Source: Acidobacteriota bacterium
GTDB lineage: Bacteria; Acidobacteriota; Terriglobia; UBA7540
Length of the DNA stretch: 64,000 nucleotides
Direction of reading: 5' to 3'
Assembly (NCBI GenBank): GCA_902812365.1
Contig: CADDZC010000009.1
Span: 1-64,000 of the forward strand
The notes under the pieces were generated by a model. That model was not told where the DNA came from and made no database searches. It saw only the letters and a program-made list of their open reading frames with translations. Positions 19,237 through 28,185 of this stretch are shown here, piece by piece. Made by a program: the position numbers and the translations under genes. Position 1 is the stretch's first letter. The number at the start of each line of letters is the position of its first letter.

Positions 19237-20703
19237 TCAGTTGAGGTTCCGCCGCCGCGGGCCGGCCGCGCTCGGCTCCTCGGCCGACGGCTCGGCCCGG
19301 CGCTCCGCGTGGTAGCCGACTTCCTCATTGCGGCTGATTTTCTTGAGGGCGTACAGCCCTTCCAGGATGAATTCCCCGCCCGCCACCTGCAGCGCAGCAT
19401 CGTCCTTGGGCTTGATTCCGAGCGCCTGGGTCTTCTCGATCAGCCCCTGGATTCTCTTGAACTGGTCGAAAATCTCGGCCGCCGGAGCGCGGTCGGAATA
19501 CTTGAGCGTGCCGCCCAGCTCGAACCACTGGATGAGGTTGTGCATGGAGACGCCGTCGAAATACTTCTTAAACATCCGCGCCGTCGCCAGCCGGATCATC
19601 TCCCGCGCCACCGCGTCGGCCCCTTTCAGTTCGCCCTCGTACTCGAGCTCGAACTTGCCGGTGAGGGAAGGAAGGGCGGCGTAAACATCCGACAGCCGCG
19701 CCACCACTCTCGATTCGCGGTTGCGCAGGGCGCGCTGTTCGGCGTTGGAGACGACATTTTCCAGGCAGGTGATCGGCATCCGCTGGGAGACGCCGGAGCG
19801 TTTGTCAATCTTCTTCTCCTGCCGCGCCTCGAAGGCGATGCTCTCGATGACCTCGCGCACAAACTGCGGAATCACCAGCCGCGAGGCGGCTCCGTCGCGC
19901 TCGGTCCAGGCCTCCTGAGCCGTGATGGCCATGCCGGCTTCCAGCGTGGCCGGGTAGTGGGTGCGAATCTCGGAGCCGATGCGGTCCTTGAGCGGGGTAA
20001 TGATTTTGCCTCGCGCCGTATAGTCCTCGGGGTTGGCCGTGAAGACCAGCGCCACATCGAGCGGCAACCGCACCGGATAGCCCTTAATCTGCACGTCTCC
20101 TTCCTGCATGATGTTAAACAGCCCCACTTGAATCTTTCCCGCCAGGTCGGGCAGTTCGTTGATGGCGAAAATGCCGCGATTGGCGCGCGGCAGCAGCCCG
20201 TAGTGGATCGTCAGCTCGCTCGAGAGCGCGTGCCCGCCCCGCGCCGCCTTGATCGGGTCAAGGTCGCCGATGATGTCGGCGATTGTGACGTCGGGCGTGG
20301 CCAGCTTTTCCACAAAGCGCCGCTCACGCGGCAGGTAATCGATCGGGGCGGCGTCTCCTAGCTCCTCGATCCGCTCGTGGCAGGCCCGGCAGAGCGGCCG
20401 CAGCGGGTCGTCGTTGATCTCGCACCCGGCCAGGAAGGGAATCTCCGGGTCAAGCAGATAAATCAGCGACCGCAAAATCCGGCTCTTGGCCTGCCCGCGC
20501 AGCCCGAGCAGGATGAAATTGTGCCGCGACAGAATGGCGTTGGCAATTTGCGGCGTCACCGTATCCTCAAATCCGATGATGCCGGGGAAGATCGGCTCGC
20601 CGGCTTCCAGCTTTTTCACCAGGTTAGCCCGCAGCTCATCTTTGATGCTGCGCGGCCGGTAACCGGAGGATTTCAATTCCCCAAGGGTTGTGGCTTTCTT
20701 CAT
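19237..20703 (-). CDS. MoxR/ChlI-like AAA+ ATPase
   Basis: A 488-residue AAA+ ATPase of the MoxR/magnesium-chelatase ChlI-like group. Walker A is LLGLRGQAKS (residues 65-74). The Walker B position reads GIFAINELPDL, with Asn where Asp is usual. Sensor 1 is VALVFTANPEDYTARG, and an arginine-finger-like PLKDRIGSEIRTHYP follows. An insert after Walker A holds Cys94, Cys105 and Cys108 (CEINDD, then LCRACHE), a possible zinc site. Start ATG 20703 replaces a longer ORF start, because a promoter ends 6 bases before it. It forms an operon with the VWA protein. Confidence 0.85.
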   Translation of the reverse strand: MKKATTLGELKSSGYRPRSIKDELRANLVKKLEAGEPIFPGIIGFEDTVTPQIANAILSRHNFILLGLRGQAKSRILRSLIYLLDPEIPFLAGCEINDDPLRPLCRACHERIEELGDAAPIDYLPRERRFVEKLATPDVTIADIIGDLDPIKAARGGHALSSELTIHYGLLPRANRGIFAINELPDLAGKIQVGLFNIMQEGDVQIKGYPVRLPLDVALVFTANPEDYTARGKIITPLKDRIGSEIRTHYPATLEAGMAITAQEAWTERDGAASRLVIPQFVREVIESIAFEARQEKKIDKRSGVSQRMPITCLENVVSNAEQRALRNRESRVVARLSDVYAALPSLTGKFELEYEGELKGADAVAREMIRLATARMFKKYFDGVSMHNLIQWFELGGTLKYSDRAPAAEIFDQFKRIQGLIEKTQALGIKPKDDAALQVAGGEFILEGLYALKKISRNEEVGYHAERRAEPSAEEPSAAGPRRRNLN

Positions 20704-20709
20704 GGCTCG

Positions 20710-20738
20710 ATTATAGGCCCGCGCGCGAACAGAACTCA
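20710..20738 (-). promoter_or_regulatory. Predicted leaderless promoter of the MoxR-like ATPase
   Basis: On the minus strand, TTGAGT is followed after 18 bases by a perfect TATAAT (20710-20715). Six bases separate it from the ATG at 20703, without a ribosome binding site. Transcription should begin at the start codon or within a base or two. Confidence 0.6.
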
Positions 20739-20739
20739 A

Positions 20740-21105
20740 TGCGCGTGAAAAATCGGCGTCGCGCGAGCGGGCCGGCGCGATCTTCGGCTGGGCGGCGGGC
20801 GGCCCCTGGCAATCGAAATTTTGGCAGCGCCGGCTTAGAGTCTCAATTGCGATGGGCGGAAGGGGCCTTCATTGGGGAGAATCTCGACACTTTTCAGCCT
20901 CTCAGGGCCGTCCGGCGACTTTTCAACAACATAACTAACTGAAAGTAAATCCTGAAAAATTTTGTCTCTCTATTCCCATCCGTCCCCACCGTCTCACCGG
21001 AACCTGCCAAAATGAAGTCATGCGCGTTGGATGGCCTCTGTTTGGCTCACACTGGAAAAAGAGCGGGATGAGCGGCAAAGCTGGGTTGGCGGGGGCCCCC
21101 CACCC
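20740..21105. other. Non-coding spacer between MoxR-like ATPase and methyltransferase genes
   Basis: I see no gene here. The stretch is more AT-rich than its surroundings around 20920-21060 and leads into the repeat array. The short frames that cross it lack Shine-Dalgarno sites and recognisable motifs. Confidence 0.6.
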
Positions 21106-21345
21106 CAGGGGGTCGAAGCCACTAGGTTATTGAAAACAAGCAACCTAGCGGCTTCGCTCGAAAAACGAAGCCGCTAAGTGATTGAAAATACGTAGAGGGG
21201 GTTCGACAAAGCCACTAGGTTGATGAAAAGAAGAGAGTTAGGCTAAAAACCAGGGGGTCGGAAGGCTCGTAAGTGATTGAAAATACGTAGAGGCTTCCGG
21301 ACGCCCGCGGCGGAAAGCCACTATGTTATTGAAAATACTATAGTT
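21106..21345. repeat. Array of five degenerate palindromic repeats
   Basis: Five diverged copies of a roughly 40-base element with core GAAGCC-ACTAGGTTATTGAAAA occur with cores starting near 21121, 21173, 21214, 21268 and 21320, so about 41-54 bases apart. Copies 2 and 4 share CTAAGTG/GTAAGTG-ATTGAAAATACGTAGAGG. Most are preceded by AGGGGGTCG. A sixth copy lies at 2382-2411. Copy 1 can fold as GAAGCCACTAGGTT paired with AACCTAGCGGCTTC, and its right arm can instead pair with copy 2. These look like REP/BIME-type extragenic elements; no transposase is present. Confidence 0.75.
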
Positions 21346-21500
21346 ATTACAATTTGAGGCCCCCTGCCCGCTGCCAGGCCGGCCGGCCCTCCGATAAGCA
21401 CCACGTGAACGAGAACGGACAACCCGGCAGCGTTTCCGGCGAAACCCGAGGCTACTCTGCCGCTCCCCGGATTCGGTACACTGGCATGGGAGCGGCGGAG

Positions 21501-22292
21501 ATGTCGAAAACCCACCGAGCCGTCGTCGAGAGGCAATTTGGCCGAACAGTGGAAGCCTTCGCGCGGCTGGCGGTGCGGGACACGCCCGAAGTTGTCGCCG
21601 AGAAGGTGCAGTTTATGCGGCCGCAGGCGGGCGATGTGGCGCTCGACGTGGCCTGCGGAGCGGGGACGCTGGTGCTCGAGCTAGCCGCCCGGGTGCGCTG
21701 GGCCTGCGGCCTTGACGTGACGCGCGAAATGCTGGAGCAGGCTCGCCGCTTCCAGGCGGCGCGCGGCCTCGCGAACGTGGGCTTCGAACGGGGCGAAGCC
21801 GGCCAGCTTCCCTATCGCGACCAGGCTTTTGACCTCGTCGTCTGCCAGTGTTCGCTTCATCATATGTCCCATCCCGAGCGGGCCGTAAAAGAGATGATCC
21901 GCGTGCTCCAGCCGGCGGGCCGCCTGACGATCATCGACACGCTCGCCCCCGAGCAGGACGCCAAGTTCGAGTTGTTCAACCGTATCGAGATTGCGCGCGA
22001 TCCCTCCCACGCGGCCACACTTCGCTGGACGACTTTCCGCCGGATGTTCGACGAGTTCGGCCTGGGGGTGGTGGATGAACAAATCCGGCGCCGCGAGCGT
22101 CGCTTCCATCACTGGATGCTGCGCGCCGGTCATGACCGGGGCAGCCGGCGCTATGAGCAGACCCGCCGGCTGCTCGAGGCCTCGATCCCGGGCGATCGGG
22201 CCGGACTGTCGCCCCGCCGCGAGGGCGACGATTTCGTGATCACCCATTACGAGGGGATGTTTTTGCTGCAAAAAAAGCCGGCGGGCCGGTGA
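21501..22292 (+). CDS. Class I SAM-dependent methyltransferase (UbiE/Methyltransf_11-like)
   Basis: A 263-residue small-molecule methyltransferase. SAM-binding motif I is ALDVACGAGTLVLELA, motif II is the acidic GLDVTREMLEQA, and a post-motif reads FDLVVCQCSLHHMSHPERAVKEMIRVLQPAGRLTI (in part), as in UbiE-type enzymes. The substrate is unknown. ATG 21501 is preceded by GGAG 8 bases upstream; ATG 21486 is the alternative. The gene lies directly downstream of the repeat array and converges with the permease gene. Confidence 0.85.
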   Translation: MSKTHRAVVERQFGRTVEAFARLAVRDTPEVVAEKVQFMRPQAGDVALDVACGAGTLVLELAARVRWACGLDVTREMLEQARRFQAARGLANVGFERGEAGQLPYRDQAFDLVVCQCSLHHMSHPERAVKEMIRVLQPAGRLTIIDTLAPEQDAKFELFNRIEIARDPSHAATLRWTTFRRMFDEFGLGVVDEQIRRRERRFHHWMLRAGHDRGSRRYEQTRRLLEASIPGDRAGLSPRREGDDFVITHYEGMFLLQKKPAGR

Positions 22293-22338
22293 ACGGCGGA
22301 AGGCCCGGGCGGTGCGCGGGAGAACCACGGCGCGGCGC

Positions 22339-23748
22339 CTAGGCGCGGGGGCTCGCCGGCTGGAACGGCCACTCGCGGCGGAGGCGCGCCCGCACGGCGT
22401 AGGCGGTGCTTCCGGCGGTCAGCACCGCGAAGGCGAAGATCAGCGACCGGCGCGCGGCGGTTCCGAGCACGTAGAGCCAACCGGCGATCGAGACGATGCC
22501 GGGCAGCGGATAGAGCCACATTCGGAACGGGCGCGCCAGCTGCGGCGCGCGGCGGCGCAGCAGGAAGAACCCGATGGTCTGGGGCAGATACTGAATGAGC
22601 ACGCGGGTGGCGATCAGGCTGCCAATGACGGCGCTGAGATTTCCCAGGCTGAACAGGGCGCCGATCACACCCAGGGTGATCAGCGAGACGTGCGGAAATC
22701 GCCCCGTCGGATGCAGCCGCGCGAAGATTTTGAAGAAGTTGTCGTCGAGCGCAGCGGCATAAGGAATGCGCGAGTAGCCGAGCAGGAGCGAAAACACCGA
22801 CGACAGCGCGATCCAGAGCAACAGCACGGTCATCAGGCTTCCGGCCGCCGCCCCTTCCAGCCGCTCGATGTAAGTGGAAGCGATGAACTGGCTCTTCAGG
22901 ATCTCCGGCCACGGAATGACGCTGAGGAAGCAGGCTGTCATCATCACATAGAGCGTCCCGACCAGGAGAATGGAAAAGAGAATGGCGCGGGGAATGACGC
23001 GGCCGGGATCGCGGATTTCTTCGGCCAGATAACAAACATTGTAATAACCGAAATAGTCATAGAGCGCGTACAGCGTGGCGTGACCCAGCCCGGCCCAGAA
23101 CATCCAGCTCCAGCGGAAGGCGTGGGGAGGAAAGTCGAACAGCCGCGCCGCGCTCAAGTGGGGAAGGCCGGAGATGACGATCCACAAACAGCCGCCCAGC
23201 ACTCCGACGACCAGCACCAAGGACATCTTGCCGATGGCGCCGATGCGCCGATACAGCAGCGCCACCAGGAGCAACGGGAACAGGGCGGCCACGACCCGCA
23301 CGCCGGCCGGCGTCAGGCGCGGCGCCAAGTAATGGAGATAGTTGGCAAAGCCGATGCTGCCGCTGGCCACCGAAAGCGGGGCCGAAAACATGATCTGCCA
23401 GACCATCAGGAACGAAAGCCAGCGCCCGGCGCTCGCCGGCCCGAAGGCCTCGCGCAGATAGTTATAGCTGCCGCCGGCCTTGGGCAGAGCGGCGCCGAGT
23501 TCCGCCCACACCAGGCCGTCGCAAAAGGCGACGACGGCCCCGACCAGCCATCCCAGCATCGCCTGCGGTCCGCCCATCGTGGCCAGGAACAGCGGGATCG
23601 TGATGTAAGGGCCAATGCCCACCATGTCGGTGATGGCCAGCGCGGTCGCCTGCGCCAGTCCCAGTTCCCGGCGCAGCGCGGGCGGAGAGGCGAGAAGAGG
23701 CGATGGGGAACGTTCGCGGGCGGAGCTCCGGCTTTCGGGTTCTGGCAC
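22339..23748 (-). CDS. APC-superfamily amino acid permease
   Basis: A 469-residue inner-membrane transporter with about 12 hydrophobic segments. The N-terminal LGLAQATALAITDMVGIGPYI and the following AELGAALPKAGGSYNYLREAFG are hallmarks of the amino acid-polyamine-organocation family. Substrate unknown. Start is GTG 23748. It is the last gene of a minus-strand cluster rlpA - HIT - permease, 25 bases after the HIT gene, so it is probably co-transcribed. Confidence 0.9.
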   Translation of the reverse strand: MPEPESRSSARERSPSPLLASPPALRRELGLAQATALAITDMVGIGPYITIPLFLATMGGPQAMLGWLVGAVVAFCDGLVWAELGAALPKAGGSYNYLREAFGPASAGRWLSFLMVWQIMFSAPLSVASGSIGFANYLHYLAPRLTPAGVRVVAALFPLLLVALLYRRIGAIGKMSLVLVVGVLGGCLWIVISGLPHLSAARLFDFPPHAFRWSWMFWAGLGHATLYALYDYFGYYNVCYLAEEIRDPGRVIPRAILFSILLVGTLYVMMTACFLSVIPWPEILKSQFIASTYIERLEGAAAGSLMTVLLLWIALSSVFSLLLGYSRIPYAAALDDNFFKIFARLHPTGRFPHVSLITLGVIGALFSLGNLSAVIGSLIATRVLIQYLPQTIGFFLLRRRAPQLARPFRMWLYPLPGIVSIAGWLYVLGTAARRSLIFAFAVLTAGSTAYAVRARLRREWPFQPASPRA

Positions 23749-23773
23749 TGTCGAGCCTCGCGGCGGCGCCCGG

Positions 23774-24115
23774 CTATCCGGGCGGCCAGTGGAAGAGGCG
23801 CCCGCCCAGCAGGTGGACGTGGAGATGAAAGACCGACTGACCGGCTCCCGCGCCGTTGTTGATCACCGTGCGGTATCCGCGGCCCGCCAGTTGCCGCTCC
23901 TGAGCCAGACGGGCGGCGACGGCGAGCAGCCGGCCGAGAAGCGGTTCGTCTTCCGCCGTGGCCTCGCTGAGCGACGGCAGATGCCGGCGGGGAATCACCA
24001 GCAGATGCACTGGGGCCTGAGGGTGCAGGTCCTCGAAGGCCATCACCGTCTCGTCTTCGTAGACGATGCGGGCCGGGGCCTGACCCTTCACGATGCGGCA
24101 AAAGATGCACTCCAT
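23774..24115 (-). CDS. HIT-family (histidine triad) nucleotide-binding protein
   Basis: A 113-residue HINT-type protein that probably hydrolyses purine nucleotide phosphoramidates or related nucleotide conjugates. Signatures: MECIFCRIVKGQ at the N-terminus, VYEDETVMAFEDLHPQAPVH, VIPRRHLPSL and the triad FHLHVHLLGG near the C-terminus. GAGAGG lies 8 bases before ATG 24115. It is positioned 12 bases after rlpA. Confidence 0.93.
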   Translation of the reverse strand: MECIFCRIVKGQAPARIVYEDETVMAFEDLHPQAPVHLLVIPRRHLPSLSEATAEDEPLLGRLLAVAARLAQERQLAGRGYRTVINNGAGAGQSVFHLHVHLLGGRLFHWPPG

Positions 24116-24127
24116 ACGGACAACCTC

Positions 24128-24874
24128 TCAGTTCACCCGCACCAAATACGTATCCAAGGCCAGGCCGGTTTCGCGCAGCCTCGCCGCCAAGTCGCGGGCC
24201 GCCTCCTCCGAGCCGAGGCGGCCCACGCGAACCCGATGGAGCAGTCCGTCGCCGCGGTCCAAGCTCTCGATGACGACCGGGGCAAAATAGGGCTCGATGC
24301 GGAGTCGCAGCCGCTCGGCGTTATCCCGGTTGCGGAACGCCCCCACCTGGACGGCAAAAATGCCCGGCTCGGCGAGAAGCTGGGGGTTGAGAATTTCCAG
24401 CCGCACCAGCGCCGTCCCCCGCGCCAGCATGCCCAGGGATTTTGCCGCGGCGTAGGACAGGTCGATGATGCGGCCTTCCACAAACGGGCCGCGGTCATTG
24501 ATGCGCACCACGGTGGATTGACCGTTCTCAAGATCGTGGACGCGCACCTCGCTCCCGAAAGGCAGCGTCCGGTGGGCGGCGGTCATGGCGTACATGTTGT
24601 AGATTTCACCGCTCGAGGTCGGGCGCCCGTGATACGGGTGGCCGTACCAGGAAGCAATACCCTCTTCCCCTTGCTCGAAGGAAGTGGCGGGCGCGGGAGG
24701 CCGAGCGGCGGGAGGGCCCGGCGGCGGCGGATACGAGCGCGCTGCTCGGCGCTGGCGGTGCCAGCAACCGGCGCTGACCAGCGCGAGCGCCGCGAGCACG
24801 GGAAGAAAGGTTCGACCGGCGGCGGCCGGCGAAGAACGCCGTGCGGGGTGAGAAATGCCGATCGATAACCGCAT
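24128..24874 (-). CDS. rlpA: RlpA-like septal ring lytic transglycosylase with SPOR domain
   Basis: A 248-residue exported lipoprotein. The hydrophobic leader ends in LVSAGC (Cys37), a plausible though imperfect lipobox. A Pro-rich linker follows, then the double-psi beta-barrel RlpA core: [55 protein letters not shown]-terminal SPOR domain ([18 protein letters not shown]) binds denuded septal peptidoglycan. RlpA proteins cleave naked glycans or help daughter-cell separation (family knowledge). Divergent from the rhomboid gene. Confidence 0.9.
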   Translation of the reverse strand: MRLSIGISHPARRSSPAAAGRTFLPVLAALALVSAGCWHRQRRAARSYPPPPGPPAARPPAPATSFEQGEEGIASWYGHPYHGRPTSSGEIYNMYAMTAAHRTLPFGSEVRVHDLENGQSTVVRINDRGPFVEGRIIDLSYAAAKSLGMLARGTALVRLEILNPQLLAEPGIFAVQVGAFRNRDNAERLRLRIEPYFAPVVIESLDRGDGLLHRVRVGRLGSEEAARDLAARLRETGLALDTYLVRVN

Positions 24875-25250
24875 TCTTGTGCCGGCTCGGGCCGCTTTCC
24901 CGGAGCCGTCTGCCGCCCTTCAGCTCTCCTCGGCGCGCCGGCGCAGCCGGTGGTCGGCTCGGGGGGATTCATCCGCCGGCCGCGGCCTGCCGAGCCTCTC
25001 GGGGGCGAGCGGAGCGACGCCCTCCGGCTCAGGCCGCTCGTGCCGAATCGTCACGCCATTCCCTTGCCTGGCCGGACAACCCTTGGCCTCCTTCCCGCGT
25101 TCCGCCGACTTCGCGCGCGGTGCCGACTATTCTAATCAACCCCCTTGCCGTGCACAAAGGAAAACCGGGACGGGCAATTCTTTCTTCACACGGCGGGCGT
25201 TATCCCTCATACTTGACGCTCGCCGGTTGGAGGCGGCGAGCCGAACCCCT
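24875..25250. other. Spacer between rlpA and rhomboid genes
   Basis: No convincing gene or structured RNA. The frame of the rhomboid gene stays open upstream, but the added residues are low-complexity Arg/Ser/Pro-rich and start without a binding site. I did not identify a good promoter for either flanking gene. Confidence 0.5.
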
Positions 25251-26183
25251 ATGCTACTTCCGCGCAAGCTTTGGTTCAAATGGCAGCGCGTCAAGACCTT
25301 CTGGCGCCACGCCTGGGGCAGGAAGGAGCAGCCGGCCTACGACGCCTCGCTCCGCATGTGTCCGAACTGCCGCGGCCTCATCGATCGCCGGGTGTCGGTG
25401 TGTCCGCTATGCGGAGCCTTCACTCGCCCGGCGCGCTCCCGCGGCGGCTCAGCGCCCGGCCGCGTGATGGGCGTCATTCCCATTCCGCGAACGGCCACCT
25501 CGGCTCTGGTCGGCGTGAACATCCTGTTGTACGCGGTGTCGTGGTACATGACCCAGAAGGCGGCCGCCGCCGTCCTCAGCGCGGCTCCCGCTTGGGGCGG
25601 CATTGACAATCGTGTGCTGGTGAGCCTGGGCGCCAAGTTCGGCCCGGCCATCTACGCCGGGCAATGGTGGCGATTGGTGACCGCGGTGTTTTTGCACGCC
25701 GGCCTGCTCCACCTCGGCATGAATCTGTGGGTGCTGCTGGACGTGGGACCCATGACCGAGGCGCTGTTTTCCGCCTCCAAGTTCATCGTGGTGTATCTTG
25801 CCAGCGGCGTCGCCGGATTCCTGCTCAGCCTTTGGTGGAGCCCCTTCGTTGTCTCCATCGGCGCCTCCGGAGCCATCATGGGGCTGATCGGCGCGCTGAT
25901 CGGGGCCAGCTTTCATCACGGCACCCTGGGCAAGGAGTTTCGAGGCCGGCTGTGGCGGTGGGTGATTTACATCCTGATCTTCGGGCTGTTCTTCGCCGTC
26001 GACAATGCGGCGCACGTGGGAGGTCTCGTGACCGGCCTGCTGTTCGGATACCTGGTGCCGGAAGGCGAGCCGGAAAGCGGGGCGGCGGAAACGTTGTGGA
26101 GCCTGCTGGGAACGCTGGCGGTGCTCATCATTGCCGGATCGTTTGCGCTGATGGCCCTTCACCTGAGCCGCATCACGGGCTGA
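25251..26183 (+). CDS. Rhomboid-family intramembrane serine protease with N-terminal zinc ribbon
   Basis: A 310-residue membrane protein. A cytosolic N-terminal domain carries two knuckles, CPNC (near residue 38) and CPLC, a predicted zinc ribbon. It is followed by six or so transmembrane segments of the rhomboid fold: a WWRLVTAVFLHAGLLHLGMNLW block, the catalytic serine motif GASGAIMGLIGA and the catalytic histidine segment NAAHVGGLVTGLLFGYL. Rhomboids cleave transmembrane substrates within the membrane. The ATG at 25251 was chosen over a start 132 codons upstream in unlikely sequence. Converges with purE. Confidence 0.87.
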   Translation: MLLPRKLWFKWQRVKTFWRHAWGRKEQPAYDASLRMCPNCRGLIDRRVSVCPLCGAFTRPARSRGGSAPGRVMGVIPIPRTATSALVGVNILLYAVSWYMTQKAAAAVLSAAPAWGGIDNRVLVSLGAKFGPAIYAGQWWRLVTAVFLHAGLLHLGMNLWVLLDVGPMTEALFSASKFIVVYLASGVAGFLLSLWWSPFVVSIGASGAIMGLIGALIGASFHHGTLGKEFRGRLWRWVIYILIFGLFFAVDNAAHVGGLVTGLLFGYLVPEGEPESGAAETLWSLLGTLAVLIIAGSFALMALHLSRITG

Positions 26184-26205
26184 GCCGGGCCCCGCGCCGG
26201 CCAGC

Positions 26206-26721
26206 TCACGAGCGCCATTCGCGCTTCACTTTTTCCGATTTTTCCGCCACCGACCGCGCCAGTTGTTGCTTGTATTCCCGCAGCTTTTCCGCCAGCGCGC
26301 GGTCCGACGTGGCCAGGATTTGCACCGCCAGGACGGCGGCGTTGATCGCGCCCGGCTGGCCGATGGCCGTGCACGCCACCGGAACGCCGCCCGGCATCTG
26401 GACGATCGACAGGAGCGAATCGAAGCCGGCCAAACTGGTTGTCGCCAAGGGGACGCCGATCACCGGCAGAATGGTTTCCGCGGCGATCACGCCCGCCAGA
26501 TGAGCGGCTCCGCCCGCCCCGACGATAAGCACCTTCAGGCCGCGCCCCGCCGCGGTTCGGGCGTACTCGGAGGTGCGCGCGGGCGAGCGGTGCGCGGAGG
26601 TGATCTCCAGCTCGAACGGCACGGCGAACTTCTGGAGCGTCTTGGCCGCTTCGATCATCACCGGCAGGTCGCTGTCGCTGCCCATCAGGATTGCCACTTG
26701 CGGATTCGCCGTCTCAGCCAT
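26206..26721 (-). CDS. purE: N5-carboxyaminoimidazole ribonucleotide mutase PurE
   Basis: Class I PurE (171 residues), converting N5-CAIR to CAIR in de novo purine synthesis. The active-site stretches are visible: VAILMGSDSDLPVM, EITSAHRSPARTSEYAR, VLIVGAGGAAHLAGV and the GGVPVACTAIG-PGAINAA loop. AAGGAA precedes ATG 26721. It lies 108 bases after purD on the same strand, a purDE unit. purK is not in the window. Confidence 0.96.
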   Translation of the reverse strand: MAETANPQVAILMGSDSDLPVMIEAAKTLQKFAVPFELEITSAHRSPARTSEYARTAAGRGLKVLIVGAGGAAHLAGVIAAETILPVIGVPLATTSLAGFDSLLSIVQMPGGVPVACTAIGQPGAINAAVLAVQILATSDRALAEKLREYKQQLARSVAEKSEKVKREWRS

Positions 26722-26829
26722 GCACCGTTTCCTTTCCGTGGGAGCCCATCCGCCCCGCGGGCGCCGATCACCCGCGAGTGCGGCCCTTCGCAGACGAGCG
26801 CGTCACCGGCGCTCGCCACCGCGCCGCCT

Positions 26830-28176
26830 TCAGGTGACGCCCAGCGAGCCGGTGATTCGGGGGTTGGGAACGCGCAACCGGTTGGGCGGGCGGGGCTCGA
26901 GCGGCAGGCGGCGCAATCCCTTGGCGCCGATGTCGGTGCGGTAATGCATGCCGTCGAAGTGAATCTTCCGTACGGCCGCGTATGCGCGCTCGATGGCGGC
27001 CGCCAGGTCTTCGGCGATCGCCGTGACGCCCAGCACGCGGCCGCCGGCCGTGACCAGTTGATGGTTCACGACCCGGGTGCCGGCATGGAAAACCTTGACG
27101 CCCGCCCGCGCTTCGGCTTCCTCGTAGCCCGAGATGACCTGACCGGTCTCGGGAGCGCCCGGATAGCCTTTGGCGGCGAGCACAACGCACACCGCCGGGT
27201 TCGGCGTCCAGTGGGCGTCCACCGCCCCAAGCTGGCCCTGCCGCAGGGCCAGCAACAGATCGACCAAGTCGGACCGCAGGCGCATCAGGATCGCTTGCGC
27301 TTCCGGATCGCCCAGCCGAACATTGTATTCGAGCACCTTCGGGCCTTCCGCGGTCAGCATCAGCCCGCAATAGAGAAATCCTCGATACGGAACGCCTTCC
27401 GCCGCCATGCCGGCCAGGGTCGGCGTAACGATCACCCGCAGGATTTCGCTCCGCAGCCGCTCGGGCAGCATCGCCTCGTCGCTGAAAGCGCCCATGCCGC
27501 CGGTGTTGGGCCCCTGGTCGTTATCGAGCAGGCTTTTGTGGTCCTGAGCCGGAGCCAGCGGCACGACCGCCCGCCCGTCGGTGAGGACCATGAACGAGAG
27601 TTCCTCGCCCTTCAGGCATTCTTCAATCACCACCCGCTCGCCGGCCGCTCCCAGCGTCTTTTGCCGCATGAAGGCGTCCAGCGCCGCCTCGGCTTCCTCT
27701 CGGCGCCGAGCCACAACGACGCCCTTGCCGGCCGCCAGGCCGTCGGCCTTGATGACGACCGGTTCGCGGAAGTCGTCGAGTGCCCGAATGGCCTGGTCAA
27801 ACCTTTCGGCCACGGCGAAGCGGGCGGTGGGAATCCGGTGTCGCCGCATGAACTCCTTGGCGAAAATCTTGCTGCCTTCCAGCCGCGCGGCCAGCTTCGT
27901 GGGGCCGACGATCCACCGCCCCGCCTTTTCGAATTCGTCCACCACCCCGGCCACCAACGGAGCTTCCGGGCCGATCACCGTCAGGTCGGCCCCGAGCGAC
28001 TGCGCCAGCTCGAGCACGGCCGCCGGATTCGACACCTCGACGGGGCGGCACTCGGCCTCCTGGGCAATGCCGGCATTGCCCGGCGCGCCGTAAATCTCCT
28101 CCATGTGCTGGCTCTCCCGCAACTTCCACACCAGCGCGTGCTCGCGGCCGCCGGCGCCGATCACCAAAATCTTCAT
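26830..28176 (-). CDS. purD: Phosphoribosylamine-glycine ligase PurD
   Basis: GAR synthetase (448 residues), ligating glycine to phosphoribosylamine with ATP in purine synthesis. It has the N-terminal [18 protein letters not shown] and YGAPGNAG, an ATP-grasp core ([47 protein letters not shown]) and the C-terminal [12 protein letters not shown] block. A good sigma70 promoter ends 9 bases before the ATG with no Shine-Dalgarno between, predicting a leaderless or nearly leaderless message. Confidence 0.96.
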   Translation of the reverse strand: MKILVIGAGGREHALVWKLRESQHMEEIYGAPGNAGIAQEAECRPVEVSNPAAVLELAQSLGADLTVIGPEAPLVAGVVDEFEKAGRWIVGPTKLAARLEGSKIFAKEFMRRHRIPTARFAVAERFDQAIRALDDFREPVVIKADGLAAGKGVVVARRREEAEAALDAFMRQKTLGAAGERVVIEECLKGEELSFMVLTDGRAVVPLAPAQDHKSLLDNDQGPNTGGMGAFSDEAMLPERLRSEILRVIVTPTLAGMAAEGVPYRGFLYCGLMLTAEGPKVLEYNVRLGDPEAQAILMRLRSDLVDLLLALRQGQLGAVDAHWTPNPAVCVVLAAKGYPGAPETGQVISGYEEAEARAGVKVFHAGTRVVNHQLVTAGGRVLGVTAIAEDLAAAIERAYAAVRKIHFDGMHYRTDIGAKGLRRLPLEPRPPNRLRVPNPRITGSLGVT

Positions 28177-28185
28177 AGGTCGGTT

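Noticed and set aside
21106-21345. Semi-regular repeats spaced about 50 bases, CRISPR-like at first sight
   Set aside because: The copies are heavily diverged from each other, there are only five, the intervals vary from 41 to 54 bases, and no cas gene is in the window. They fit extragenic palindromic repeats better.
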